DNA from: RGIG8745 sp045576655
GTDB lineage: Bacteria > Bacteroidota > Bacteroidia > Bacteroidales > Bacteroidaceae
Reading direction: 5' to 3'
DNA length: 64,000 bases
NCBI GenBank assembly: GCA_045576655.1
Contig: JAZNGW010000008.1
Location: forward strand, 1-64,000
The notes beneath the pieces were generated by a model, which was not told where the DNA came from, did not search any database, and saw only the letters and a program-made list of their open reading frames with translations. Positions 17,170 through 27,025 of this stretch are shown one piece after another (position 1 is the first letter of the stretch; each line of letters starts with the position of its first letter). Both the position numbers and the translations under genes were made by a program.

Positions 17170-19878
17170 ATGATAGAATTAGCTAGCAAATATACTCCTG
17201 CAGACGTTGAGTCCAAATGGTATGACTATTGGATGAAGCATAAGTTATTCAGTTCAAAACCAGACGAACGAGAATCATACACAATTGTCATACCACCGCC
17301 TAATGTGACTGGAGTACTTCACATGGGGCACATGCTCAATAACACAATACAAGATATTCTTGTACGCCGTGCACGCATGGAAGGAAAAAATGCGTGTTGG
17401 GTACCTGGCACAGACCACGCATCTATTGCAACAGAAGCCAAGGTCGTAAAGAAACTCGCAGAGAAAGGCATCAAAAAAAGCGACTTAACTCGCGAAGAGT
17501 TTCTTGAGCATGCATGGGAATGGACACACGAGCACGGTGGCATTATCTTAAAACAATTAAGAAAACTTGGTGCATCATGCGATTGGGATCGTACAGCTTT
17601 TACCATGGATGAAGCCCGTTCACAAAGTGTGATTAAAGTATTCGTCGACCTTTATAACAAAGGACTTATATACCGTGGCCTTCGTATGGTTAATTGGGAT
17701 CCTAAGGCTCAAACTGCACTCAGCAACGAGGAAGTCATCTACAAGGAAGAAAAAAGCAAACTTTACTATCTCAAATACTATGTTGATGAGCCCAATGGAT
17801 GCACAGACGGCGAAGGAGAAGAAGGTCAAGTAATACATCGTGACGAAGAAGGACGCCGCTATGCAGTTGTTGCCACAACCCGTCCTGAAACAATCATGGG
17901 CGATACAGCAATGTGTATCAACCCTAAAGACCCTAAGAACACATGGCTCAAAGGAAAGAACGTGATTGTTCCACTTGTAGGAAGGAGCATACCAGTCATT
18001 GAAGACCGTTACGTAGAAATTGAATTCGGAACAGGATGTCTAAAAGTAACACCTGCCCACGATACGAACGACTATATGCTTGGCAAGAAACACAACTTGC
18101 AAACAATTGACATATTCAATCCAGACGGAACGCTTAGCGAGGCAGCAGGCATGTATGTAGGCGAAGATAGAATGGATGTACGCAAAAGAATTGCCAACGA
18201 CCTTGCAAACACTCTACTTCTCGAAAAAGTAGAAGATTATGTAAATAAGGTCGGGTACTCTGAACGCAATTCTGATACAGCTGTCGAACCACGCCTTTGT
18301 ATGCAGTGGTTCCTAAAGATGCAGCATTTTGCAGACATTGCACTTCCTCCTGTAATGAATGACGAGCTTAAATTCTATCCGCCCAAATATAAGACAACTT
18401 ACAAGAACTGGCTTGAAAATATTCAAGACTGGTGTATAAGCCGTCAACTTTGGTGGGGACATCGTATTCCTGCCTACTTCCTTCCAACAAATGAAGGAGA
18501 AGAAGAAAAATTCGTCGTTGCAGAAACTGAAGCAAAAGCTCTTTGCCTTGCTCGCCAAATTCCTGGATACGAATATCTTAATGCCGAAGATCTGCGCCGT
18601 GATGAAGACGCCCTTGACACATGGTTCTCTTCATGGCTATGGCCTGTAAGTTTATTCGACGGGATCAACAATCCGGGCAATGAGGAAATCAAATATTACT
18701 ATCCCACTTGTGATCTCGTAACAGGGCCAGACATCATATTTTTCTGGGTTGCACGAATGATTATGGCTGGATATGAATATATGGGTAACATGCCTTTCCG
18801 CAATGTTTATTTTACAGGCATCGTCCGCGACAACCTAGGACGTAAAATGTCTAAACAACTCGGCAATTCACCAGATCCGCTCGACCTTATTGCACAGTAT
18901 GGCGCTGACGGCGTACGCATGGGTATGTTGCTTTCTGCCCCAGCCGGAAACGACATTCTTTTTGATGAATCACTCTGCAAGCAAGGCATGGGATTCTGTA
19001 ATAAGATTTGGAATGCCTTCCGACTTGTCAAAGGCTGGGAAACGGCTGACATTGATCAACCTGCAAGTTCAAAAGTTGCAGTCAACTGGTTTGAGGCACA
19101 AATAAAGAAGTCTTGTGCAGAAATAAACGACCTTTATTCTAAATATCGTCTTAGTGAAGCACTAATGTGTGCGTTCAAACTTTTCACAGACGAATTCTCT
19201 GGATGGTATCTTGAAATAATCAAACCTGCCTACCAGCAGCCAATAGACAAGACTACATACGAGAAGACACTCGAGTTTTTTGAAGTTCTCATGAAGGTTA
19301 TACATCCGTTTATGCCTTTCATCACAGAAGAGTTATGGCAACACATATGTGAGCGCAAAAACGGAGAAAGCATCATGATCGAAAAACTCGAAGTTGCACA
19401 AACAACAAAAGAAGAGGAATGCTTGCTGGATTCATTCAACATTGCCAAGAATGTCATTGCTAACGTTAGAGCCATTAGAAATCAGAATAACATCTCGCCA
19501 AAAGAACCTTTGGCTCTTCAAGTTACAGGACACAACCCTATTGCGTTACTTGACGAGGTAGTAATTAAAATGGCAAACCTCTCTTCACTTGCTATTGTAG
19601 ATACAAAGAGTGAGGGAACATCTGCATTCCTCATAGGTACAACAGAATATGCTGTACACATCGGAAACCTTATCAATGCAGATGAGGAAATAGCAAAGAT
19701 GGAAGCAGAAGTGAAGCGACTTGAAGGATTCTTGCTTGGCGTTCAGAAGAAACTCTCAAACGAACGCTTCGTTGCCAATGCACCTGCAAACGTGGTTGAA
19801 CTTGAGAAGAAAAAGCAAGCAGATGCAGAATCAAAGATCGCAGCGCTCAAGGAAAGTATCACTTTACTAAAAGGATAG
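17170..19878 (+). CDS. valS: Valine--tRNA ligase
   Basis: Charges tRNA-Val. The 902 residues include the class I HIGH-type motif (PPNVTGVLHMGHMLNN), the editing domain (TTRPETIMGDTA, with the conserved TRPET and the following Asp), the ATP loop GRKMSKQLGNSP (KMSKQ instead of KMSKS) and an anticodon-binding domain. A C-terminal coiled coil (about the last 65 residues, AEVKRLEGFLLGVQKKL) is typical of ValRS. Single-gene unit ended by a strong terminator. Confidence 0.98.
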   Translation: MIELASKYTPADVESKWYDYWMKHKLFSSKPDERESYTIVIPPPNVTGVLHMGHMLNNTIQDILVRRARMEGKNACWVPGTDHASIATEAKVVKKLAEKGIKKSDLTREEFLEHAWEWTHEHGGIILKQLRKLGASCDWDRTAFTMDEARSQSVIKVFVDLYNKGLIYRGLRMVNWDPKAQTALSNEEVIYKEEKSKLYYLKYYVDEPNGCTDGEGEEGQVIHRDEEGRRYAVVATTRPETIMGDTAMCINPKDPKNTWLKGKNVIVPLVGRSIPVIEDRYVEIEFGTGCLKVTPAHDTNDYMLGKKHNLQTIDIFNPDGTLSEAAGMYVGEDRMDVRKRIANDLANTLLLEKVEDYVNKVGYSERNSDTAVEPRLCMQWFLKMQHFADIALPPVMNDELKFYPPKYKTTYKNWLENIQDWCISRQLWWGHRIPAYFLPTNEGEEEKFVVAETEAKALCLARQIPGYEYLNAEDLRRDEDALDTWFSSWLWPVSLFDGINNPGNEEIKYYYPTCDLVTGPDIIFFWVARMIMAGYEYMGNMPFRNVYFTGIVRDNLGRKMSKQLGNSPDPLDLIAQYGADGVRMGMLLSAPAGNDILFDESLCKQGMGFCNKIWNAFRLVKGWETADIDQPASSKVAVNWFEAQIKKSCAEINDLYSKYRLSEALMCAFKLFTDEFSGWYLEIIKPAYQQPIDKTTYEKTLEFFEVLMKVIHPFMPFITEELWQHICERKNGESIMIEKLEVAQTTKEEECLLDSFNIAKNVIANVRAIRNQNNISPKEPLALQVTGHNPIALLDEVVIKMANLSSLAIVDTKSEGTSAFLIGTTEYAVHIGNLINADEEIAKMEAEVKRLEGFLLGVQKKLSNERFVANAPANVVELEKKKQADAESKIAALKESITLLKG

Positions 19879-19905
19879 TCTGAACAAAAATACATCTATT
19901 ATCAT

Positions 19906-19945
19906 AAATCAAAGGGGAACTGCTGTTCCCCTTTGATTTTATTTT
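19906..19945. terminator. Strong bidirectional terminator after valS
   Basis: AAATCAAAGGGGAAC (19906-19920) pairs perfectly with GTTCCCCTTTGATTT (19925-19939) around TGCT, with T-rich sequence following. It separates valS from the converging LOG-family gene, whose stop codon lies just beyond. Confidence 0.9.
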
Positions 19946-19946
19946 C

Positions 19947-21089
19947 TCACAAATCGCCTTGCATAGCAAAATTCTCAATCTCTGCTACAATACGTTTCGC
20001 ATCATCCGATATTGATAGTAACAAATTGCGATATTTTCCTTTTTCCATAAGATTTTGCAACATCGGATACACTGGCATTTCTTCCATCCAATATTTTTCA
20101 CCCAAGAACACCATCGGACTCGCATAACCAAAACTAAGATAATGGTTCTGCACCGCATCTTGGAAAATCTCTTGCATAGTTCCAGCACTACCAGGAGAAT
20201 ATATAACACCCCCCATAGCAATCGTCAATATTCCATCTTCACGAATTGCATTATCAAAATACTTAGCGATATGAGTTGCGAAAGGAGTTGCAGGTTCATG
20301 TCCATACAACCATGTAGGCACTCCTAAACTTCTATAATTATTTTGCGGAAACTCATCCATAACACGAAATGCCGAATCAAGCCACCCCACATCTGAATAC
20401 GATGGCGACACCGAAATCTCCTCCATAGCACGGTCTACCTCCGCCTCTGTCCTACCTGCCATCCACGCACCCAAATGGGTTGCCTCCATCGCCCCCGGCC
20501 CTCCTCCGCTTACCATTAGGCACCCCATTTCCGTAAGGCTTTTGCTTATATCCACAATCTTGCGATAATATTCATCAGTGCGTAAGAGGCTATGACCACC
20601 CATGATACCAACAATTCTCCGCTCATCATAATCTGCAAGAAATTCATGCAAAGCATCGCTTATCGCTCTATCATGAAGCGTTCTGGCAAGTGTCTCCTTT
20701 ATGTCTGTCGCCACTTTTCCTTTTTCCAGATAGTGCTGATAGACAATACTATCGTAAGAATCAGAATAACTTTCTGGACACCCCTTCCGATAGCCTGCAT
20801 AAAGTGTACTTGCAGAATATAAACTATTGCGAAACGCATTAAAAGGAGTATCCAAGCGTGAAAACACTAAACAAGTCTTGTCTATCTGCGTTTTCATTCC
20901 CTCTTTAAAGTTACACCCCATAAACATGCAATCCTTAAATAAGCAACTAATATTATGTTGCTCAGTAAAGTCAAGATTTTGGAAACAGCACCTTCTTATT
21001 TCACCCCCTCTTGTCAGGAGCGAACTAAGTTCCTCTTGGGTCTCCACCTCATAATATCCTATATTCTTCAAATACCTTGTATCATCCAT
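19947..21089 (-). CDS. LOG family protein (nucleotide-binding, lysine decarboxylase-like fold)
   Basis: 380 residues. The C-terminal two thirds form a Rossmann-like LOG domain: GIMGGHSLLR, VSGGGPGAMEATHLGA and the PGSAGTMQEIFQDA loop, a variant of the family's PGGxGTxxE motif. LOG enzymes split ribose 5-phosphate from nucleoside monophosphates such as cytokinin nucleotides; many bacterial members have unknown substrates. The N-terminal part (residues 30-65, FQNLDFTEQHNISCLFKDC) has a rhythm like pentapeptide repeats, which is unusual for LOG proteins. The substitution of Ser for Gly in PGS makes activity uncertain. Confidence 0.78.
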   Translation of the reverse strand: MDDTRYLKNIGYYEVETQEELSSLLTRGGEIRRCCFQNLDFTEQHNISCLFKDCMFMGCNFKEGMKTQIDKTCLVFSRLDTPFNAFRNSLYSASTLYAGYRKGCPESYSDSYDSIVYQHYLEKGKVATDIKETLARTLHDRAISDALHEFLADYDERRIVGIMGGHSLLRTDEYYRKIVDISKSLTEMGCLMVSGGGPGAMEATHLGAWMAGRTEAEVDRAMEEISVSPSYSDVGWLDSAFRVMDEFPQNNYRSLGVPTWLYGHEPATPFATHIAKYFDNAIREDGILTIAMGGVIYSPGSAGTMQEIFQDAVQNHYLSFGYASPMVFLGEKYWMEEMPVYPMLQNLMEKGKYRNLLLSISDDAKRIVAEIENFAMQGDL

Positions 21090-21141
21090 AAGTCTTCCAT
21101 AGTATTTAAATTCTCATAAGTCACATATCACCCAATAAGAG

Positions 21142-21149
21142 CAAAGATA
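21142..21149 (-). promoter_or_regulatory. -7 element of the LOG-family gene
   Basis: TATCTTTG on the minus strand, about 53 bases before the start codon. It is divergent from the tRNA promoter, whose -7 element is the same octamer. Confidence 0.55.
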
Positions 21150-21193
21150 ATAATTATCTTTCAACATATAAAGGCATTATCAGCGAAAATACG

Positions 21194-21201
21194 TATCTTT
21201 G
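21194..21201 (+). promoter_or_regulatory. -7 element of the tRNA-Arg promoter
   Basis: TATCTTTG located 21 bases before the tRNA 5' end, a spacing typical for a tRNA gene with a very short leader. Confidence 0.65.
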
Positions 21202-21222
21202 TACAAAGAAAAACACTGTTAC

Positions 21223-21294
21223 GCCCTCGTAGTTCAATGGATAGAATGGAAGATTCCGGTTCTTCAGATTAGGGTTCGATTCCCTACGAGGGTA
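21223..21294 (+). tRNA. tRNA-Arg (anticodon CCG)
   Basis: 72 bases fold as a full cloverleaf. The acceptor stem is GCCCTCG/CGAGGGT (first pair G-U). The D arm is GTTC/GAAT, and the anticodon stem GAAGA/TCTTC encloses loop TTCCGGT with CCG at positions 34-36. The T arm is TAGGG-TTCGATT-CCCTA. CCA is not encoded. It reads the codon CGG. Confidence 0.93.
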
Positions 21295-21335
21295 CTGCGG
21301 TAGTTCTACAAAACTAGTTCTCCGAGAAGAAAACA

Positions 21336-22010
21336 TTACTTTTGCTTATATCCAACTGCCAAATGCAAGAATAATGGCACATAATAAACAATAAACGAAA
21401 GTAATCCGGAATTTACAAGGTTGCTATCGCCAAAGGCATAATTAATAAACGCGATCAGTTGAGAAGCAATAACAACTGTTATAAAAAAAGGTGAAATTTG
21501 CCGTATCAATTCACAATGAGCTAGAACGAAATCATTGGTTGTAACCAAACGGCCTGAAACAAACCCGTAAAAGTTGCCCATCAGCAACAATGATATCACA
21601 ATAATCCCTAATATGCCCCTTCCCAAAGGAGAACCAGAGATTGTACCCAGTGCGCTCAATAATATAGAAGAAGAGAAAAACATCAATAAAACCAACGACA
21701 CACAATAAATTAAGAACAAAGCACCTGTCAATTGTAATGCCCTCCGCTGTTTCGGTGATAATTTTCTCGAAAATATTTTTAACAATCCTGATTCTACAAC
21801 AACGCTAACAGCCATCAACAAGAATACGATTTCAGCCAATGGAGACAAAGCCATATTGGGAATCAGATTCTCAACAAACCATCTTAGACCGTCCGCAGAA
21901 AGAATATTACGGACATTAAATCCATAATAATTTCCAAGCCACGATATTATTACAATCAAAACAGCCGCGACAGAATAAAACACTGGCAGTCGGAGCAGAA
22001 ACTTATTCAT
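21336..22010 (-). CDS. Multi-pass membrane protein, possibly AbgT-transporter-like
   Basis: 224 residues with about six hydrophobic segments. It starts MNKFLLRLPVF at ATG 22010 (or MMNK at 22013), overlapping the stop of the response regulator gene in the arrangement ATGATGAATAA, so translation is coupled. The segment ENLIPNMALSPLAEIVFLLMAVSVVVESGLL resembles the first half of AbgT-type aminobenzoyl-glutamate transporters (gain of an early helical hairpin), but the protein is less than half their length. A transport function is therefore doubtful. As the last gene of a sensor kinase-regulator operon, it may be a membrane partner of that system. Function uncertain. Confidence 0.6.
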   Translation of the reverse strand: MNKFLLRLPVFYSVAAVLIVIISWLGNYYGFNVRNILSADGLRWFVENLIPNMALSPLAEIVFLLMAVSVVVESGLLKIFSRKLSPKQRRALQLTGALFLIYCVSLVLLMFFSSSILLSALGTISGSPLGRGILGIIVISLLLMGNFYGFVSGRLVTTNDFVLAHCELIRQISPFFITVVIASQLIAFINYAFGDSNLVNSGLLSFIVYYVPLFLHLAVGYKQK

Positions 22011-22722
22011 CATCCGGATGTAAATTATCGACATCAAGAATTCTTAGTTCTATAGCACGAGTAACAAGGCGAGTTGCATTCACAGAGCGCTCACCTCCCT
22101 TAAACAATCGTGCCACCAAATCATTCTGACGTTTCTCAATCGACTTAACCCCAAAAGGCATACCTCTAAGGCCTGTTATCATTTCTTTTGTATAACCTAA
22201 CGCCAGATGCCTCAATAAACGCTCATCATACTCATCGATATCATAATTTATCAGAGCCTCTGTACGTTTATTTTCATTAACTACTGATTGACGGAAACGA
22301 GCAAGAATCTTCTCCAAAACTGGTTGGTTGAATACCATTCTCTTACCGTTCATAACGCTCTGAACATCCCAATATGTAAGCAACTCCCCACTCTTAAGAA
22401 TTAGTCCATCGGCACCAGCATCCAATACGTCAACCCACAATTTCTCATTCAGGATTTCGCCTGTAAATATCAACACATGAATTGCAGGATGCTTTTTCCT
22501 GATATTACGGCAAATATCAACTCCTACAGTCGTAGAGCCTCCTAGCCCCAAATCAAGAAGAACCAGATCCGGGACATTTACATCCATCAATTTCCAGAAA
22601 TCCTCTTCATTCATTGCCGTCCCTATAATTTGAGCCTGCGGAATCTCATTACGAAATATTTCTTCCGTACCTTTCAATTCCAACTTTACGTCTTCAACGA
22701 TTATAACTTTAAAACTATCCAT
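22003..22722 (-). CDS. Response regulator with receiver domain and C-terminal helix-turn-helix-like domain
   Basis: 239 residues. The receiver domain spans 1-125, with VIIVED at the first strand, the phospho-acceptor Asp in LVLLDLGLGG (about residue 57), the Thr switch in LIFTGE and Lys in GLILKSGE. The acidic pocket is E10-D11. The C-terminal part (about 165-235) has the size and helix pattern of a LuxR-like DNA-binding domain (YDERLLRHLALGYTKEMITG), but its sequence is atypical. It lies 22 bases after the large sensor kinase gene and is its evident partner. Its targets are unknown; the gene's own operon is a usual possibility. Confidence 0.85.
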   Translation of the reverse strand: MDSFKVIIVEDVKLELKGTEEIFRNEIPQAQIIGTAMNEEDFWKLMDVNVPDLVLLDLGLGGSTTVGVDICRNIRKKHPAIHVLIFTGEILNEKLWVDVLDAGADGLILKSGELLTYWDVQSVMNGKRMVFNQPVLEKILARFRQSVVNENKRTEALINYDIDEYDERLLRHLALGYTKEMITGLRGMPFGVKSIEKRQNDLVARLFKGGERSVNATRLVTRAIELRILDVDNLHPDDE

Positions 22723-22744
22723 AAATGTTTGTTAACTTCAAAAT

Positions 22745-25700
22745 TTAATTTGACACTCCACACATTGGCAAAGTAAATACAAGTTTGTAACCTGGCAAGT
22801 CCGCATTTGTAAAAGCATTAATCCTACATCCGCGATGGCCGGAATATTCGTCATGCTCTCGTATTATCTGCTTACAAATCAGCATTTGCATATTCTTCTT
22901 GACAAACTCCTCATCAGCCGTTGCTAATGTGTCGGGATAGAACAGCGAATTTAGCTTTTCAGTTGTATAATTCCCCCTGTCGTCTGTAAATGCAAATTTA
23001 ACGAATCCGTCCGACATTTCAAAACCTAATGAAATTGTACCAACAGACTTGTTTTCAAACGACATAAGCAACAAAGTGTAAAAAAGATATTGCACTAAAT
23101 ATTCATCACCAATTACAGCAGAGTCTGACATAGGCTTTTCAACTTGCAAATTCAGATCCACACCGTATTTCTTCCGCATCTTCTGAAAAGCGATTTGAAC
23201 ATAATCAGCTATTGCACAAAGCGCCATTTTTCTTCTTTTGAACAAAGTAGTTTCAAGTTGACGCAAAGCATAACGACGCAAAATTGTATATATATCCTTA
23301 TAATAGAGCATTAATTCATGCATTTTCTCAACCTCCGTCACTTCTACATTGCGTCTTTGCCTGATCTTATCAACAATAAGCTTTATTCGATTCGGATAAT
23401 ACATCGTCTCATGCTTTATTGTCGACAGACAGTTATCCATAATTTGATTCTGTACATGTATCATGTTTTCTTCGTACTGAGCCTTTCGCCTCTGATCCTC
23501 AAGAACTTCGATATCCTGCAGTTGCGACTCTATCAACATATCTGAATTATAAATGTTCAAAGCGGTAAACTGAGCTACTAAACGAAAGACAATATCGTCA
23601 TTATTTGTATAATCAGCACTATGAAACGCCACAGCAAACGCACCTATCAAAAGATTTTCATCGTTTACAAACAACGGAAAAACTCGGACTCGTTCATTAC
23701 GTCCAACTACCACTTCAGCCTTATCAAAAGCGGCAAGCAGCAAATCTTTCAAATATTCCGGCTCTGGACACTCTAAAGAAAAAACAAAGACACCATTATC
23801 CTCATTCCCCTTATTGATGTATAACGCCACACCATCAGAGTTCTTTATGTCCGTCACGCATTCATACAAAGTGTTTACATAGTTTTGATAATGAGAACCT
23901 GAAACATCCCTACCTTCAATAACGCTTTTGCATCCCTCCGCATCCATATCGCCGTATACATTGGAATAAGTTCCATAAACTTTACGATTCATCCACAACA
24001 ACTGCTTCATATTCAATATTGGCAAAAACGTATTTTTGTAGTATATCATGAAAATCACTACCAGCACCAAAAATACGGCGATAAGCACAAACAACAACAA
24101 TGTCTGTTTATCTACATTCGCCTTTTCTATAGCATTACAATAGTCCTCAAGCCCGTCATCCTGAGCCATAATCTTGTAAAGGCGCGTATAAATCTCATTA
24201 TTATAGTGATATGTATCCCAACGATTCAACGCTAGAGCAGCAATTGCCGCCTCATTTCTAATATCAAGAATTATATGATAGTCAGTCTTAACCCCTTCCG
24301 CATACATCACCTCTTCAGGCATCTCCCCTCTGCCGTCAAGCGTCATCACGCGCGATGTCATATTCGCCTTCACATGGAATCGGTTAAGTTCATTTATCGC
24401 CGAATCGACATAGACCAACGCATTGGCATAATCACCCTGCACATTTGAGTAATAAGCCTGATCTGCATAATAAGATGCATTCCGAAGCATCGTATCAGAA
24501 ACAATCGTGTCATTATTCGTCATTCCCATTCCTTCCTCTAAACCTTTCCCTTCATTACCAACACACGAAAACAGCGCTATCGGGAAGACAAGAACCAAAA
24601 TCAACATTTCCAAAGAACGCAGCACCCCCTTCGGCAAAGTAAAAGAAAACGTACTCCCCTTCCCCAACTCACTCAACACGCCAAAACGACATACAGAAAA
24701 GACAGGACTTGTTTTCCTATATTTATCTATAATGCCTTTGCAGTTCATTAGCCCAAACCCGAATCCCTTATTCTTCTTCAAATCCTCGTTACCTCCAGAG
24801 CTACCGATGGCAGACGAATCATACACTTTTTCATTAACAATTGTGTTAATGTCCCATTCTGACAAACCGCATCCTGAATCTTCTATAAAAATCTTAACCC
24901 CACCGTCATCTGTCTCTTCCGCACCCAATCTAATGTGCCCGCCTTTTTCGGTATATTTACGCGCATTATCCATCAGAGTGTTTATCATAAAAAATGTCAG
25001 GGCCATATCAGCCTTAACCACCAACGAAGTCTCTTCAATTTTTAAGGTCAATCCTTTCGCCTCAAACAAGTTACGGTTCTTGTCTATAATCTCGAACATT
25101 GGTTGCAAGGCAAAGTTCTCCACATTCAGACTCACCACACCTTGCCTCATCATTACCCAACGCGACACGACATCGTTATAGTCATTGATTTTATCGATAA
25201 GTTCACTCAAGTAGTCCAAATCTTTTTGGCTGTCAACTTCCTGACTATTATCTATTTTAGTCTTTAGTTTCTCTATTTCTTTAATTGCACGGTCCATAAA
25301 CGGCGCAATACCGTTTATCACTGACATACATATCAGTTTGGATATATTATCGCGTTTTTTCTCTTCAATACGCTTTTCAAACAGATAGTTCTCACTTTCT
25401 ATTCTGCGTTGCAAATCATCCAGTTCCCCGCTAATGCATTTGTTATGCCCCACCCAGTCCGTAAACACATCAATTACAGGTTTCAGTTCTTTGTCGCTCA
25501 CCTCGGAAAGGCGCAGCTCCACCGCGCTTATTTCGGAACTACTTTTCCTTAAAGACAAAGCCAAATACTCCTTGCAGTCATCAATCACTTTCAGAAGTCT
25601 CTGCCTCTGAAGAATATTATTCCTCTTTTGCCTCCTAACAGCAATAACGAGCAACAGCACAATCAGCAATATCACACCTCCACACACTGCCAGCGCCCAA

Positions 25701-26989
25701 TCGAGCGACCTTTTCTCGTCTGCCAAAGAGTCAAGACGCTGCTGCATACGCATATCCTGGCGAGTAGCATCCAAAATATCCAGATAAATATTTCGGTTAT
25801 AATCCGCCCCGGCCTTATCGCCCAATGCGCTATATATCATAGACAACCGTTCTCTTACTTCTGCAATCCACCCTGGCAACGCTACTACCTCAGAATCATT
25901 TATCCAAAGCATCTCAGTAGAAACAGAATCCGTCACGTCTGAATACACATAAAGCTCTGTGCCAGTGCCTGCAGAGCTTCGATGGTGTTCGTTTATTAAG
26001 TTCAAAGCCATTTCCGCATATTCCAACGACTTGCCGTAATCCTCTTTGTAGAAATAATAATCCGAGACAGACAAATAAGAGAACGACTCCATATAACGGC
26101 TTCCATACAACCTCGACATCTCCAGAGCCTCCATACTCAAAGCAAGAGCAAGAGTGTCGTTCGCCACATCTCTCTTATCTACCAGCCCTTTAATATTTTC
26201 AATTCTGTATTCTGCCAAAGAATCCGTCCTTACCAATTCAAAAGCCAACATCTGCAAAGACTTGGCACACAGATACAGAGCATTTTTCTCACGACCAATC
26301 CTATAAGCCCTGACCACATTGCGAAACTTCGAACTGCTTTCATCATCACCCACAAAAATATCATTCACACTCTTAAGCAATATAAACCTTGCCATCTGGA
26401 CCGAATCAGCAATCATTGACACCATATCACTCTCCAGCAACTCTATCTCATCATTTGCCTCCGACTCCTGCCTAAGACTATAATAATACTCCGAAGAAAC
26501 TATATGAAACTCGCTCAAAGCCAACCGCCAATACCTCCTCTGCCTCTCAGTCATCATCGCCTCATCCATCTCAATGCGCTTCATGTTATTAAGCGCATTG
26601 TTCCTATAAAAGAAGAAATCCTTATTCGCTGCGGTTAAGGCACTAATCCTCATCAGATGCACGTTGGCCATAAGGCATACCAACTCATTGTTCGAATCAT
26701 CCAGCACTGACTTACACACAGCCATCGCCTCCTTAAAGTCCATACGCATATATTCAGCAAAAGCCTTATTAAGCAAAGACAAATGACGACCGTCAACATA
26801 ATTCCCTGACCTATCGTAAGCCTCAGCAGAATACTTCGCACAAGAATCCAAAGACACATATCTGAAATCGTACGCCCTGTCATTCAAGGAATCAACCTCA
26901 ACCGCCCTCGCAGCATCAACAAATGCACCGCTGCATCCGCAACAGAACAAACCTGCCAACAAAGCACACAATAACAATGAACATTTCAT
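22745..26989 (-). CDS. Giant sensor protein with two TPR-membrane-kinase units in one chain (DUF5112/DUF5113-like)
   Basis: 1414 residues. The start ATG 26989 gives a lipoprotein-type signal (MKCSLLLCALLAGLFCCGC); ATG 27019 would be at the predicted transcription start. Unit 1 has a periplasmic helical, TPR-like region (25-425), a membrane helix (429-452), a coiled coil and a HATPase domain with N box NTLMDNARKY (670-679), G1 DSGCGL (704-709) and G2 GFGFGL (742-747). I see no clear phospho-acceptor His before it. Unit 2 begins with a second membrane or lipoprotein-like segment (791-809, FPIALFSC). It continues with a short periplasmic part, a membrane helix (961-985), a domain with STIKHETMYYPNRI (His near 1193) and a degenerate ATPase lacking G boxes. 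Each unit seems to supply what the other lacks. It is followed by a response regulator. The domain names are from memory and moderate in confidence. Confidence 0.8.
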   Translation of the reverse strand: MKCSLLLCALLAGLFCCGCSGAFVDAARAVEVDSLNDRAYDFRYVSLDSCAKYSAEAYDRSGNYVDGRHLSLLNKAFAEYMRMDFKEAMAVCKSVLDDSNNELVCLMANVHLMRISALTAANKDFFFYRNNALNNMKRIEMDEAMMTERQRRYWRLALSEFHIVSSEYYYSLRQESEANDEIELLESDMVSMIADSVQMARFILLKSVNDIFVGDDESSSKFRNVVRAYRIGREKNALYLCAKSLQMLAFELVRTDSLAEYRIENIKGLVDKRDVANDTLALALSMEALEMSRLYGSRYMESFSYLSVSDYYFYKEDYGKSLEYAEMALNLINEHHRSSAGTGTELYVYSDVTDSVSTEMLWINDSEVVALPGWIAEVRERLSMIYSALGDKAGADYNRNIYLDILDATRQDMRMQQRLDSLADEKRSLDWALAVCGGVILLIVLLLVIAVRRQKRNNILQRQRLLKVIDDCKEYLALSLRKSSSEISAVELRLSEVSDKELKPVIDVFTDWVGHNKCISGELDDLQRRIESENYLFEKRIEEKKRDNISKLICMSVINGIAPFMDRAIKEIEKLKTKIDNSQEVDSQKDLDYLSELIDKINDYNDVVSRWVMMRQGVVSLNVENFALQPMFEIIDKNRNLFEAKGLTLKIEETSLVVKADMALTFFMINTLMDNARKYTEKGGHIRLGAEETDDGGVKIFIEDSGCGLSEWDINTIVNEKVYDSSAIGSSGGNEDLKKNKGFGFGLMNCKGIIDKYRKTSPVFSVCRFGVLSELGKGSTFSFTLPKGVLRSLEMLILVLVFPIALFSCVGNEGKGLEEGMGMTNNDTIVSDTMLRNASYYADQAYYSNVQGDYANALVYVDSAINELNRFHVKANMTSRVMTLDGRGEMPEEVMYAEGVKTDYHIILDIRNEAAIAALALNRWDTYHYNNEIYTRLYKIMAQDDGLEDYCNAIEKANVDKQTLLLFVLIAVFLVLVVIFMIYYKNTFLPILNMKQLLWMNRKVYGTYSNVYGDMDAEGCKSVIEGRDVSGSHYQNYVNTLYECVTDIKNSDGVALYINKGNEDNGVFVFSLECPEPEYLKDLLLAAFDKAEVVVGRNERVRVFPLFVNDENLLIGAFAVAFHSADYTNNDDIVFRLVAQFTALNIYNSDMLIESQLQDIEVLEDQRRKAQYEENMIHVQNQIMDNCLSTIKHETMYYPNRIKLIVDKIRQRRNVEVTEVEKMHELMLYYKDIYTILRRYALRQLETTLFKRRKMALCAIADYVQIAFQKMRKKYGVDLNLQVEKPMSDSAVIGDEYLVQYLFYTLLLMSFENKSVGTISLGFEMSDGFVKFAFTDDRGNYTTEKLNSLFYPDTLATADEEFVKKNMQMLICKQIIREHDEYSGHRGCRINAFTNADLPGYKLVFTLPMCGVSN

Positions 26990-27025
26990 AAGCAATATTG
27001 TTTTATTCACAATAACCATCAATTA

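Noticed and set aside
21154..21336. A 60-codon minus-strand frame across the tRNA
   Set aside because: It is the antisense of tRNA-Arg; frames containing PRRESNPNLKN are a known artefact of tRNA genes.
24507..25181. A 224-codon plus-strand frame inside the sensor kinase gene
   Set aside because: Antisense to the conserved HATPase boxes; low-complexity Ser/Pro product with no domain.
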